Below are positions 25,143-33,254 of a DNA stretch of 49,761 nt, one piece after another. This stretch comes from Candidatus Rokuibacteriota bacterium (GTDB taxonomy: Bacteria; Methylomirabilota; Methylomirabilia; Rokubacteriales; CSP1-6): assembly GCA_003221515.1 (NCBI GenBank), contig QHSI01000130.1, forward strand, positions 1 through 49,761. Direction: 5' to 3'. Position 1 is the stretch's first letter. Every line of letters starts with the position of its first letter. The notes below the pieces were generated by a model that searched no databases, was not told the DNA's origin, and worked only from the letters and a program-made list of their open reading frames with translations. Position numbers and translations under genes: made by a program.

Positions 25143-26297
25143 ATGCTAAGTGCATCGAGCATGAGCGAGGGAGTTCTGGCCGACCGCGAGCTCCGCGCCG
25201 CAGTCCGCGACGGCTGGATCGCCGCGCCCGTGGCCATTGAGGACGGACAGTTTCAACCCGCCAGCCTCGATCTGCGCCTGGGCCCTGAGGCCTATCAGCT
25301 CCGCGCGAGCTTTCTGCCGTTTCAGGAGACCGTTCAGAGTCGCCTCGGCGACCAGCGCCTCGCCGAGAGCGATCTGGTCATCGACCAGCTCGCGCTGACC
25401 GGCGTCGGCGCCACGCTGCAACGCGGATCCGTGTACCTGGTGCCGCTCCTGGAGTCGCTGCAGCTACCGTCGAACATCCGGGGGCGCTCGAACCCGAAAT
25501 CCACCACGGGCCGCCTCGACATCTTCACGCGTGTCATCACCGACGCCACGCCTCGATTCGACGAGATTCGCCCCGGGTATCGGGGCGCGCTGTACCTGGA
25601 GGTCTCGCCGCAATCCTTCCCGGTGCGCGTGCAGACGGGCACGTCGCTGAATCAGCTGCGGCTCCTCTCGGGACAAACCTCGCCGTTGTCGGACACGGCG
25701 CTCCACGCGCTGTATCGCGACACACCGCTGCTCTACGACGACGACGAGCGTCCGATTCCCGCCGAGCGCGTCGTTTTCAACGACGGGCTCTGCATGGGCG
25801 TGGATCTCTCAGGGAAGCTGACCAACGGCATCATCGGCTATCGCGCGCAATCCAATCCTCCGGCGATCGATCTGAGCCGAGTCGCCGCCTACGATCCCAC
25901 GGAGTTCTGGGAGCCCATCAAGCGCCCGGCGCGCGACGCGTACATCCTGGAGGCGAACCGGTTCTACATCCTCGTCTCCAAGGAGCGGATCCGCGTGCCG
26001 CCGGAGTTCGCGGCCGAGATGGTGGTCTACGACGCCGGCGCCGGCGAGATCCGGACGCACTACGCCGGCTTTTTCGACCCAGGATTCGGCTGGGGGGACG
26101 GGAGCATCCTCGGCACGAAAGTCGTCATGGAGGTGCGGGCCCGCGAGGTGCCGTTCATGGTCTACGACGGGCAAACGTCCTTCAAGATGTGGTTCGAGCG
26201 CCTGCGGTCACGACCGGACCGGGTCTACGGCGGTGGCCTGGGGTCCTCCTACCAGCGGCAGACGCTGACCCTCAGCAAGCACTTCAAACGGGGGTGA
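25143..26297 (+). CDS. dcd: 2'-deoxycytidine 5'-triphosphate deaminase (DCD family)
   Basis: The roughly 380-residue protein matches the long bacterial DCD family with two tandem dUTPase-like folds. Visible signatures are FQPASLDLRLG at the start, IRGRSNPKSTTGRLDIFTRVITD, and in the second half DPGFGWG with EVRAREVPFMVYDGQ. It deaminates dCTP to dUTP for thymidylate synthesis. ATG 25143 or ATG 25161 are both possible starts. It lies just upstream of pup. Confidence 0.88.
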   Translation: MLSASSMSEGVLADRELRAAVRDGWIAAPVAIEDGQFQPASLDLRLGPEAYQLRASFLPFQETVQSRLGDQRLAESDLVIDQLALTGVGATLQRGSVYLVPLLESLQLPSNIRGRSNPKSTTGRLDIFTRVITDATPRFDEIRPGYRGALYLEVSPQSFPVRVQTGTSLNQLRLLSGQTSPLSDTALHALYRDTPLLYDDDERPIPAERVVFNDGLCMGVDLSGKLTNGIIGYRAQSNPPAIDLSRVAAYDPTEFWEPIKRPARDAYILEANRFYILVSKERIRVPPEFAAEMVVYDAGAGEIRTHYAGFFDPGFGWGDGSILGTKVVMEVRAREVPFMVYDGQTSFKMWFERLRSRPDRVYGGGLGSSYQRQTLTLSKHFKRG

Positions 26298-26309
26298 GAG
26301 TCGGCGTGT

Positions 26310-26334
26310 TAGAATGCAGTCGGTAGCAGTCGGT
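26310..26334 (+). promoter_or_regulatory. possible pup promoter -10 and tandem GCAGTCGGT repeat
   Basis: TAGAAT (26310-26315) is a -10-like hexamer, 63 bases before ATG 26379. It is followed directly by GCAGTCGGT at 26316-26324 and again at 26326-26334, a 10-base period that puts both copies on one DNA face. This could be an operator in the early transcribed region. Confidence 0.35.
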
Positions 26335-26378
26335 CTCGGTGCAATGGTCACACGGCCTGCGGCCCCATGGAGGGCGAG

Positions 26379-26579
26379 ATGGCAGAGCAGAAGAAGAAAG
26401 AGACCCGGCCAACCAAGCCCGCTGAAGGCGGTGACGGAGCTGCCGCGAGCCCGGAGCTAGCCAAGAAGGGCAAGAAGATCAAGGAAGACATCGACAAGCT
26501 CCTCGACGAGATCGACGATATCCTCGAGGAGAACGCCGAGGAGTTCGTCAAGAGCTACGTGCAGCGCGGCGGCGAATAG
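26379..26579 (+). CDS. pup: prokaryotic ubiquitin-like protein Pup
   Basis: This small acidic protein of 66 residues has the Pup layout: a charged disordered N-terminus (AEQKKKETRPTKPAEGG), then the coiled region binding Mpa/ARC and PafA, with KLLDEIDDILEENAEEFV, and the C-terminus YVQRGGE. It ends in Glu, the form that PafA can ligate to lysines without prior deamidation by Dop. GGAGGG precedes ATG 26379; an ATG 12 bases earlier lacks a binding site. PafA, Dop and proteasome genes are not in the window. Confidence 0.92.
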   Translation: MAEQKKKETRPTKPAEGGDGAAASPELAKKGKKIKEDIDKLLDEIDDILEENAEEFVKSYVQRGGE

Positions 26580-26580
26580 C

Positions 26581-26793
26581 ATGCCGATCTACGAGTACCG
26601 CTGCAAGGAGTGCGAGAAGGACTTCGAGAAGTACGTTCCGGGCGCGACGACCACCGTCGCGTGCCCGACCTGCGCCAGCGAGCAGGTGATGCGCAAGCTC
26701 TCGGTCTTCGGCCTCAAGACCGCCGGCTCGTATCAGCCGTCAGCGATGTCGAGCGGCGGCGGGTGCTGCGGCGGCGGCTGTTCCTGCCACTGA
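26581..26793 (+). CDS. FmdB-family zinc ribbon protein
   Basis: The 70-residue protein starts with the standard FmdB ribbon MPIYEYRCKECEKDFEKY and CPTC, followed by a short linker. It ends in a Cys/Gly-rich tail, GGGCCGGGCSCH, that could bind another metal. FmdB-like proteins are putative regulators with unknown targets. The ATG follows the pup stop by one base, so the two are cotranscribed. Confidence 0.87.
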   Translation: MPIYEYRCKECEKDFEKYVPGATTTVACPTCASEQVMRKLSVFGLKTAGSYQPSAMSSGGGCCGGGCSCH

Positions 26794-26821
26794 CGGGTTC
26801 CCCGGCTTCCACGCCGTCCTG

Positions 26822-27739
26822 ATGGACCTCCGCCGCATCGAGATCTTCGCGAAGGTGGCGGAGCTCGGAAGCTTCTCGCGCGCCGCCGAGGCGCTCTTCC
26901 TCACGCAGCCGACGATCTCCGAGCACATCCGCGCCCTCGAGGACGAGCTCGGCGTCCAGCTCCTCGACCGGCTGGGCCGCGGCGCCGCGCCCACGCGCGC
27001 CGGCGAGCTGATGCTCGGCTACGCCCGGCGCATGCTGACGCTGGCCCGTGAGGCGCGGCAAGCGCTCGACCAGTTCCAGGGCCGGATGAGCGGCCAGCTC
27101 GTCGTCGGCGGCTCCACGATTCCGGGGGAGTATCTGCTGCCGGGCCTGATCGGTCAGTTCCGAACGAAGTATCCGGACATCTCGATCTCGCTGCTGATCG
27201 GCTCGAGCCGTCAGGTCGCGACCTGGGTCGACGACGGCCGCGCCGAGGTTGGGGTGGTCGGCGCCCGTCCGGGACCCCGAACGCTGCTGGCGCGCGAGCT
27301 GATGGTCGACGAGCTCGTGGTCGTGGTGCCGGGCGATCACCCCTGGGCCGGGCGCAAGAGCGTGACCCTCGCCGACGTCAAGGGCGAGCCCCTGATCGTC
27401 AGGGAGCAGGGCTCCGGATCACGCGAGGCGCTCGAGAACGCCCTCGGCGAGGTGAGCGCCGACCTCTCGGCGTTTCGCGTCGTCAGCGAGATCGGCTCGA
27501 CGCAGGCCATCAAGCAGGCGGTGCGCTCGGGCGTCGGGATCACGCTGATGTCGCGGCGGGCGGTCGAGGACGAGTGCCGGGCGAGGCTCCTGGCGTGCGT
27601 GAAGCTCAAGGACCTCAAGGTGTCGCGCTCGTTCTACCTCGTGATCCACCGAGAGCGGAGCCGCTCGCCGCTGGCGCAAGCGTTCGTGGAGTTCGTGGAA
27701 TCCCAGATGCCCGAGCGGGCGTCCCAAGGGCACCAATGA
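26822..27739 (+). CDS. LysR-family regulator, probably selenium metabolism-associated
   Basis: The 305-residue protein has an N-terminal winged helix (VAELGSFSRAAEALFLTQPTISEHIR-like) and a type 2 periplasmic-binding-like effector domain. A LysR subgroup is known next to selenium genes; here it overlaps selD as ATGA at 27736-27739. That suggests control of, or by, selenium status, but no ligand or target site can be read directly. Confidence 0.85.
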   Translation: MDLRRIEIFAKVAELGSFSRAAEALFLTQPTISEHIRALEDELGVQLLDRLGRGAAPTRAGELMLGYARRMLTLAREARQALDQFQGRMSGQLVVGGSTIPGEYLLPGLIGQFRTKYPDISISLLIGSSRQVATWVDDGRAEVGVVGARPGPRTLLARELMVDELVVVVPGDHPWAGRKSVTLADVKGEPLIVREQGSGSREALENALGEVSADLSAFRVVSEIGSTQAIKQAVRSGVGITLMSRRAVEDECRARLLACVKLKDLKVSRSFYLVIHRERSRSPLAQAFVEFVESQMPERASQGHQ

Positions 27740-28803
27740 CCGAGCACACGCATACGGAGGTCCGGCTCACCTCGTACGCCGCCTGCGCCGGCTGAGCGTC
27801 CAAGATGGCTCCTGGAGATCTCCAGGAGGTGTTGGAAGTGCTCAAGCCGAGCGGGAGCCCGCCACCGCGCGACCTGCTGGTCGGGCTCGGCGCGGCCGAC
27901 GATGCCGCCGTGTACCGCATCGGCGCCGACGTCGCGATCGTCGAGACGGTCGATTTCTTCCCGCCGGTCGTCGACGACCCGTGGACGTGGGGCGCGGTGG
28001 CGGCGGTCAACGCGATGTCCGACGTCTACGCCATGGGCGGCGAGGTGATGTTCGCGCTCGCTATCGCCGGCTTCCCGCGCGAGATGTCGAAGACGATCAT
28101 CGCGGGGGTGTTTCGGGGCGGGCGCGACAAGGTCGCCGAGGCGGGCGGCGTGATCGCCGGCGGGCACACGGTCGTCGACGCCGAGCCGAAGTATGGGCTC
28201 TGCGTGACGGGGCGCGTCCACCCCGACCGGATCCTCATCAAGGGCGGATTGCGCGCGGGCGACCGCCTCTTTCTGTCCAAGGCGCTCGGCACCGGCGTGA
28301 TCACGACCGCGGCGAAGAACGGCAAGGCGAGCGACGACGTCCTGGCCGGTGCCATCGCGAGCATGCTGCGGCTCAACCGGGTGGCCGCCGAGGTCGCGCG
28401 CGACGCCGGCGCTAGAGGCGCCACCGACATCACCGGGTTCGGGCTCCTGGGCCACGCCGGCGAGATGGTCAAGGCCTCGCGCGCGGGGCTCGCGATCGCA
28501 GCGTCTCGGCTGCCGCTCCTGCCGGGGGCTCGCGAGCTGGCGGAGGCCGGCAGCTTCAGCGGTGGGATGAAGCGCAACCGGCGGTACGTCGACTCGGTGT
28601 TCGGTGCCGCCTTGCAGATCGATCGCGGGATCCCTGACGACCTGGTCTCGATGCTCACCGAAGCCGAGACGTCCGGAGGCCTCCTCTTCTCGGTCGCCCC
28701 CGGCCAGGCGGACTCTGTGATCGACGCCTTCGGCCGGCGGGGCGAGGAGTGCTGGGAGATAGGCTCGGTCTTGGCCGAGCCCGTGATCCGCGTTACGACC
28801 TGA
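27736..28803 (+). CDS. selD: selenide, water dikinase SelD, itself a selenoprotein (UGA at codon 20)
   Basis: From ATG 27736 the frame meets TGA at 27793-27795 and then continues to 28803, giving 355 residues with Sec20 in the motif CAG-U-ASKM. Cys or Sec is normal at this spot in SelD. Later motifs are LGAADDAAVY, TVDFFPPVVDD, AVNAMSDVYAMGG and ATDITGFGLLGHA. The enzyme makes selenophosphate from selenide and ATP, the donor for Sec-tRNA. Starting at ATG 27805 instead would remove the catalytic residue. A SECIS-type hairpin follows the TGA. Confidence 0.94.
27809..27828 (+). promoter_or_regulatory. bacterial SECIS-type hairpin for selD
   Basis: CTCCTGGA (27809-27816) and TCCAGGAG (27821-27828) form a perfect 8-bp stem around the loop GATC. 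The loop starts with G and lies 21 bases after the UGA, within the spacing and loop rules of bacterial SECIS elements. SelB would bind it to direct Sec insertion. Confidence 0.78.
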
Positions 28804-28821
28804 CCGTCCGCCCCAGCGCGT

Positions 28822-28836
28822 ATCGGCGCGGCCGAT
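28822..28836 (+). terminator. weak hairpin after selD
   Basis: ATCGGC and GCCGAT pair around the triloop GCG, 18 bases after the selD stop. There is no U-tract, so it is at best a weak or Rho-assisted end. TATACG at 28888-28893 in the rest of the gap could be a -10 element for the next gene. Confidence 0.3.
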
Positions 28837-28946
28837 CACGCACTCACCACGAATAAGCTCTACCGATTTGCGTTGCCGCTGAATCGCTATACGCTCGACT
28901 GCCATCGACGACGCTGATTCAGCTGGATCCGAAGGAGACGCTCACC

Positions 28947-30062
28947 ATGAATCGACGCTCGTTCTTGAGGATGGCCGCGGCCGTACCCGCGGTGGCCGCG
29001 GCGTCGCAACTGCCTCCGTTCGCGTCGCCGGCGCGCGCCCAACAGAAGGAGTTCGCCCCGCGCCCTGGCACCTGGCGAACGTTCGAGATCACGACGCGCG
29101 TCGAGGTTCTGGAGCCGGCGGGCGTGAACCGCGTCTGGGTCCCGCTGCCCTCCGTCAAGTCGGAGTATCAGCGTCCGCTCGGCGATCAGTGGACGGGCAA
29201 CGCGAAGGTCATGAAGACCGCGACCGAGCCGCACTACGGCGCGACCATGCTCTACGCAGAGTTCGCGAGCGGCGAGGCCGCCCCGGTGGTCGAGGTGACG
29301 AGCCGCTTCCAGTCCCAGGACCGCGCGCTCGATTGGTCGAAGCAGGGCGGCGCGGACGAAGACCCGGCCGCGCTCAAGACGTGGACGAAGGCCACCGACT
29401 TCATGCCGACCGACGGGATCGTGCGTGAGACGGCGGTGGAGATCACTCGTGGCAAGGCCACCGACCTCGAGCAGGTGCGCGCGGTCTACGACTGGATCCT
29501 GGCCCACACCTACCGCGAGCCCAAGGTGCGCGGCTGCGGCGTGGGCGACATCAAGACCATGCTCGAGACGAAGAGCTTCGGCGGCAAGTGCGGCGACATC
29601 AACGGGCTCTTCGTCGGTCTCGTCAGATCCGTCGGCGTGCCCGCGCGCGACATCTACGGCATCCGCGTGGCCCCCTCGGCGTTCGGCTACAAGTCCCTCG
29701 GCGCTGGCAGCGCGACCATCTCCAAGGGTCAGCATTGCCGGGCCGAGGTGTTCTTGAGGGATTACGGCTGGGTGGCCATGGATCCCGCGGACGTCACCAA
29801 GGTGGCGCGCGAGGAGACGAGCGAATGGCTGACGATCGACCATCCGCTCGTCGAAGCGGTGCGGCCCAAGCTCTTCGGCGGGTGGGAGGGCAACTGGCTC
29901 GCCTACAACACCGCCCACGACGTCGCGCTTCCCAACGCCACGCAGGGCGGCCGGCTCGCCTTCTTCATGTACCCGCAGTCGGAGACCTCGCAGGGACGAC
30001 GCGACAGCCTCGATCCGGACACCTTCAAGTACACGATCACGTCGCGCGAGATCAGAGCATAG
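28947..30062 (+). CDS. exported transglutaminase-like protein
   Basis: The 371-residue protein has a Tat signal (NRRSFLRMAAAVP, cleavage near ARAQ). Its transglutaminase-like core has Cys in GGKCGDINGLF, His in QHCRAEVFL and Asp in AMDPADV, the full cysteine-protease-like triad. Family members are proteases or peptide ligases outside the cytoplasm, often acting in the cell envelope. GAAGGAGA precedes the ATG. It forms a pair with the following TlpA-like gene, whose frame begins at its stop codon. Confidence 0.85.
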   Translation: MNRRSFLRMAAAVPAVAAASQLPPFASPARAQQKEFAPRPGTWRTFEITTRVEVLEPAGVNRVWVPLPSVKSEYQRPLGDQWTGNAKVMKTATEPHYGATMLYAEFASGEAAPVVEVTSRFQSQDRALDWSKQGGADEDPAALKTWTKATDFMPTDGIVRETAVEITRGKATDLEQVRAVYDWILAHTYREPKVRGCGVGDIKTMLETKSFGGKCGDINGLFVGLVRSVGVPARDIYGIRVAPSAFGYKSLGAGSATISKGQHCRAEVFLRDYGWVAMDPADVTKVAREETSEWLTIDHPLVEAVRPKLFGGWEGNWLAYNTAHDVALPNATQGGRLAFFMYPQSETSQGRRDSLDPDTFKYTITSREIRA

Positions 30063-30571
30063 GCGCCGTCCGGGCGCTCGCGGGGATCGCGGCCGCGCTC
30101 CTGCTGGTCGCGAGCGGCGCTCGCGCGGAGCCCTCGCGGTTCTTGCCGTGGACGGAGTCCGCGACCCCGCCGCTGAGCCTGAACGACGTGGCCGGTCGGC
30201 GGCACACTCTCGCGGACTATCGCGGCAGCGTCGTGCTCGTGAACTTCTGGGCGACCTGGTGCGAGCCATGCCGCGAAGAGATGGTCACGATGCGAAAGCT
30301 TCAGGAGCGCCTGGCCGGCCGCCCCTTCGTGACCCTGCTCGTGAACTACGGCGAGTCGAGGATGCGAGTCGGCGAATTCGTCGAGCGTGAGTCCATCGAT
30401 TTCCCCGTCTTGCTCGACCCGAATCACGACGCCCTCAGGGCGTGGCGTGTCCGGGTGCTGCCCTCCAGCTTTCTGCTCGACGCCGACGGCCGCTTGCGTT
30501 ACAGCGTCATCGGCGAGATCGACTGGACGGGCGCCGACGCCGTGAACGTCGTGCAGGGTCTGTTGCGGTGA
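30059..30571 (+). CDS. TlpA-family thioredoxin-like protein
   Basis: This periplasmic thioredoxin of about 170 residues has FWATWCEPCREEMVTM and the cis-Pro loop VRVLPSSFLLD. A clean signal peptide (VRALAGIAAALLLVASGARA) starts directly at the stop of the transglutaminase gene, but no ATG, GTG or TTG is available there. The frame fits ATA at 30059, which overlaps the preceding TAG stop. It may keep the catalytic Cys of the transglutaminase reduced. Confidence 0.8.
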   Translation: MGAVRALAGIAAALLLVASGARAEPSRFLPWTESATPPLSLNDVAGRRHTLADYRGSVVLVNFWATWCEPCREEMVTMRKLQERLAGRPFVTLLVNYGESRMRVGEFVERESIDFPVLLDPNHDALRAWRVRVLPSSFLLDADGRLRYSVIGEIDWTGADAVNVVQGLLR

Positions 30572-30596
30572 GGCCGGCGAGCCTCGCCCGCGAATC

Positions 30597-30875
30597 TTAG
30601 GCGATCGGCCGTCGCGAGTCGCGCTGGCTCCGCAGGACGGCGAGCAGGCGCTTCTTCAGCTCTTTTGGAACCTCGACTTCTCTGAGCTTGGTTGCGGCGT
30701 TGATCGTGCCGCGGTAGGTCTTCACGAACGCGACGCAAGGCGGACAGCCCTCGATGTGCCACTCCAGGAGCTCGTGGGTCGACTTCGGCAGCGTGCCGTC
30801 CAGATAGTCGCCCAGCAGGTCAGCGATCTGCCGGCACTCGATCGTGGTGGGGTCGCGGGTTTCAGGATCTGACAT
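30597..30875 (-). CDS. zf-HC2 anti-sigma-factor-like zinc protein
   Basis: The 92-residue protein has the ZAS zinc motif: Cys14 then HIEGCPPC with His40, Cys44 and Cys47. Such domains bind ECF sigma factors, often with redox control. It has no membrane segment, so it would be a soluble anti-sigma factor. No sigma factor gene lies beside it. It is convergent with the TlpA gene and divergent from the glycosyltransferase gene. Confidence 0.8.
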   Translation of the reverse strand: MSDPETRDPTTIECRQIADLLGDYLDGTLPKSTHELLEWHIEGCPPCVAFVKTYRGTINAATKLREVEVPKELKKRLLAVLRSQRDSRRPIA

Positions 30876-30944
30876 CGGCCTACATTATATGTGGACGCCC
30901 GACCGCGTGCGAGGGATTCCATCCCGAATGCTATCCTCGCGCCG

Positions 30945-31988
30945 ATGGCCGCCCGGGTCGCGATCCTCGCCCCGTTTACCCCCCCTTCGGTTCGCGGCAA
31001 CGCGGTGACCGTCGCGCGGATCGCCCGCGGGCTCAGCGAGCGCGGGGTGGCTCTCCGGGTCTGGGATCTCTCGGTGCGCGAGGAAGCCGCGGTCGCCGCC
31101 GAGGTCGAGGCGTACCGCCCCGCGCTGGTCCACGCGTTCCACGCCCACCGCACGGGGCGACTCGCGCTCGCTCTGGCGCGCCGCCTGGAGGTTCCGCTGG
31201 TCGTGACCTTCACGGGGACCGACGCCAACCACGATCTCTTCGACGCCGAGCGGGCTCCGGTGGTCCGGCGCGTTCTCGAGGGCGCGGCGTGCTTGACGGT
31301 GTTCCACGCTTCGATCGGCGAGCGGGTGGCCGCGGTGTTGCCCGACCTGCGCGCGCGCCTGGTCGTGGTTCCGCAGTCCGTCGGCCTGGTGACGGGGGAG
31401 CCGTTCGATCTGCGTTCTCGCTGGCCGCTTCCTCCGGGGATCGTGTCGTTCGTGCTTCCTGCGGGTATTCGCCCCGTGAAGAACCCGATGCTTCCGCTGG
31501 CGCCGCTCGGGAGGCTGGCCACGCGCTTTCCGGAAATCCGTTTGATCTACGCCGGGCCGTTGCTCGATCCGGACTCCGGCGAGGCTCTGCTGCGGGGACT
31601 GTCGTCGCTGCCGTGGGCCCGCCACATCGGGACCGTGCCCCACGCTCAGATGGCCTCGCTCCTGTCGCAGTCTGACGTGGTGTTGAATTGCTCGCTGTCC
31701 GAGGGCGGCATGGCGAACTCGGTGCTCGAGGCGCTCGCGGCCGGCCGGGCGGTCCTGGCCTCGGACATCGAGGGCAACCGGTCACTCGTCGACGACGGCA
31801 TCACCGGGCTGCTGTTCCGCGACGGGGCCGAGCTAGAGCTACGAGCCGCCCAGCTGGCGCGTGACCCGAAGCTGCGGGACCGGTTGGGCCGGGCCGGCCG
31901 TGAGCTCGTGGCCCAACAATACCCGCTCTCCCGGGAGATCGACGGGTACCGCGACGTCTACCGCCCTCTGATCCCGGTTCCGGCGTGA
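30945..31988 (+). CDS. GT4-family glycosyltransferase
   Basis: The 347-residue GT-B protein has an N-terminal acceptor domain (ILAPFTPPSVRGNAVTVARI), TFTGTDANHD in the middle, and a donor domain with SLSEGGMANSVLEALAAGRAVLASDIEGN, which holds the EX7E motif. It transfers a sugar from a nucleotide donor, but no polysaccharide cluster surrounds it. I chose ATG 30945 because the first beta strand follows immediately. The 234-base gap after it (31989-32222) holds only the moxR -10 element that I can recognise. Confidence 0.85.
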   Translation: MAARVAILAPFTPPSVRGNAVTVARIARGLSERGVALRVWDLSVREEAAVAAEVEAYRPALVHAFHAHRTGRLALALARRLEVPLVVTFTGTDANHDLFDAERAPVVRRVLEGAACLTVFHASIGERVAAVLPDLRARLVVVPQSVGLVTGEPFDLRSRWPLPPGIVSFVLPAGIRPVKNPMLPLAPLGRLATRFPEIRLIYAGPLLDPDSGEALLRGLSSLPWARHIGTVPHAQMASLLSQSDVVLNCSLSEGGMANSVLEALAAGRAVLASDIEGNRSLVDDGITGLLFRDGAELELRAAQLARDPKLRDRLGRAGRELVAQQYPLSREIDGYRDVYRPLIPVPA

Positions 31989-32186
31989 CCGGCGTGCCGC
32001 CCGCCCACCGGTTGGGCACGCTCTGGCGAGATCGCTGATTCGGCGGGCAGCGCCTTCGAGCAGCTCCGGGAAAGGCCGCAACGCGTCAGCGGGTGTCTTT
32101 GGCAGCCGACTTGCAGTCTCCATCGAGTAGTATGAGTGCCAAGTGCGTGAGTCCAAAGGCTGGCAAAACGCGGCTTGACGGCTCTT

Positions 32187-32192
32187 TATAAT
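32187..32192 (+). promoter_or_regulatory. consensus -10 element (TATAAT) for the moxR operon
   Basis: A perfect TATAAT lies 31 bases before the moxR ATG. No -35 hexamer is at the best spacing; TTGACG is present but only six bases upstream. Confidence 0.5.
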
Positions 32193-32222
32193 GGCAGGGA
32201 AGATTCCCGAGAGGAGACCTCG

Positions 32223-33239
32223 ATGAGCCAGCAGGACTCGCGAGTCCAGGCGTTTGTCACCGCGTTCGAGGCGTTGCGCGGTGAAGTCGAAAAGGTGATC
32301 GTCGGGCACCGCGACGTCATCAACCACGTCCTCACGGGACTGTTCGCCGGGGGCCACGTCCTGCTCGAGGGTGTGCCCGGCCTGGGCAAGACGCTCCTCA
32401 TCAAGACGCTGTCGGAAGGGCTCGAGCTGTCCTTCTCCCGAGTTCAGTTCACTCCCGATCTGATGCCCGCGGACATCATCGGGACGAACATCATCATCGA
32501 GGACGCGGACGGTCGGAAGCACTTCCAGTTCCAGCACGGCCCGATCTTCGCGCACATCCTGCTGGCCGACGAGATCAACCGCGCCACGCCGAAGACGCAG
32601 TCGGCGTTGCTCGAGGGTATGCAGGAGGGCGGCGTCACGGTCGGCGGGTCTTCCCGCCCGCTCCCGGCTCCGTTCTTCGTCCTGGCGACCCAGAACCCGA
32701 TCGAGATGGAAGGCACGTACCCGTTGCCGGAGGCGCAGCTGGATCGCTTCTTCTTCAAGCTCCGCGTCCGCTATCCGGCCATCGACGAGCTGAACGCGAT
32801 CATCGATCGCACGACGCAGTCGCGGACGGCCACGGTGAGCCGGGTGCTGACCGGTCCCGCGGTGCTCTCCTTCCGCGAGCTGATCCGCGAGGTTCCGATC
32901 GCCTCGCACGTGCGCGACTTCGCCTCGGCGATCGTGATGGCCACCCACCCTCAGTGGGAGCGTGCTCCGGAGGTCGCGCGCCGCTTCGTGCGGTACGGGG
33001 CGAGCCCCCGCGGCGCTCAGGCGCTGGTGCTCGGCGCCAAGGTGCGGGCGCTAGCGGAGGGCCGCTACAACGTGAGCATCGAGGATATCAAGGCGATGAC
33101 GGCGCCCGCGCTCCGGCATCGAGTCATCCTCAACTTCGAAGGCGAGGCCGAGGGCGTGGACACCGACACGCTGATCGGCCAGGTCGTGGAGGAGGCTGAA
33201 GCGTCGGCCATTAAGAGCCGCGAGCCGTTTCTTCGCTAG
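32223..33239 (+). CDS. MoxR-family AAA+ ATPase
   Basis: The 338-residue protein has Walker A GVPGLGKT, Walker B ILLADEINR, the sensor region LATQNPIEMEGTYPLPEAQLDRF, and the C-terminal lid domain. MoxR ATPases act as chaperones, inserting cofactors or assembling complexes with VWA-domain partners, which follow here in order. GAGGAG precedes the ATG. Confidence 0.92.
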   Translation: MSQQDSRVQAFVTAFEALRGEVEKVIVGHRDVINHVLTGLFAGGHVLLEGVPGLGKTLLIKTLSEGLELSFSRVQFTPDLMPADIIGTNIIIEDADGRKHFQFQHGPIFAHILLADEINRATPKTQSALLEGMQEGGVTVGGSSRPLPAPFFVLATQNPIEMEGTYPLPEAQLDRFFFKLRVRYPAIDELNAIIDRTTQSRTATVSRVLTGPAVLSFRELIREVPIASHVRDFASAIVMATHPQWERAPEVARRFVRYGASPRGAQALVLGAKVRALAEGRYNVSIEDIKAMTAPALRHRVILNFEGEAEGVDTDTLIGQVVEEAEASAIKSREPFLR

Positions 33240-33254
33240 CCGAAGGAGGATCTG

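Noticed and set aside
26298-26366. A tRNA-like or riboswitch structure before pup
   Set aside because: Only short repeats are visible; no cloverleaf or known aptamer core could be folded by eye.
27805-28803. selD starting at ATG 27805
   Set aside because: This would drop the catalytic U/C loop and the CAG-U-ASK motif, which are plainly encoded upstream through the TGA.
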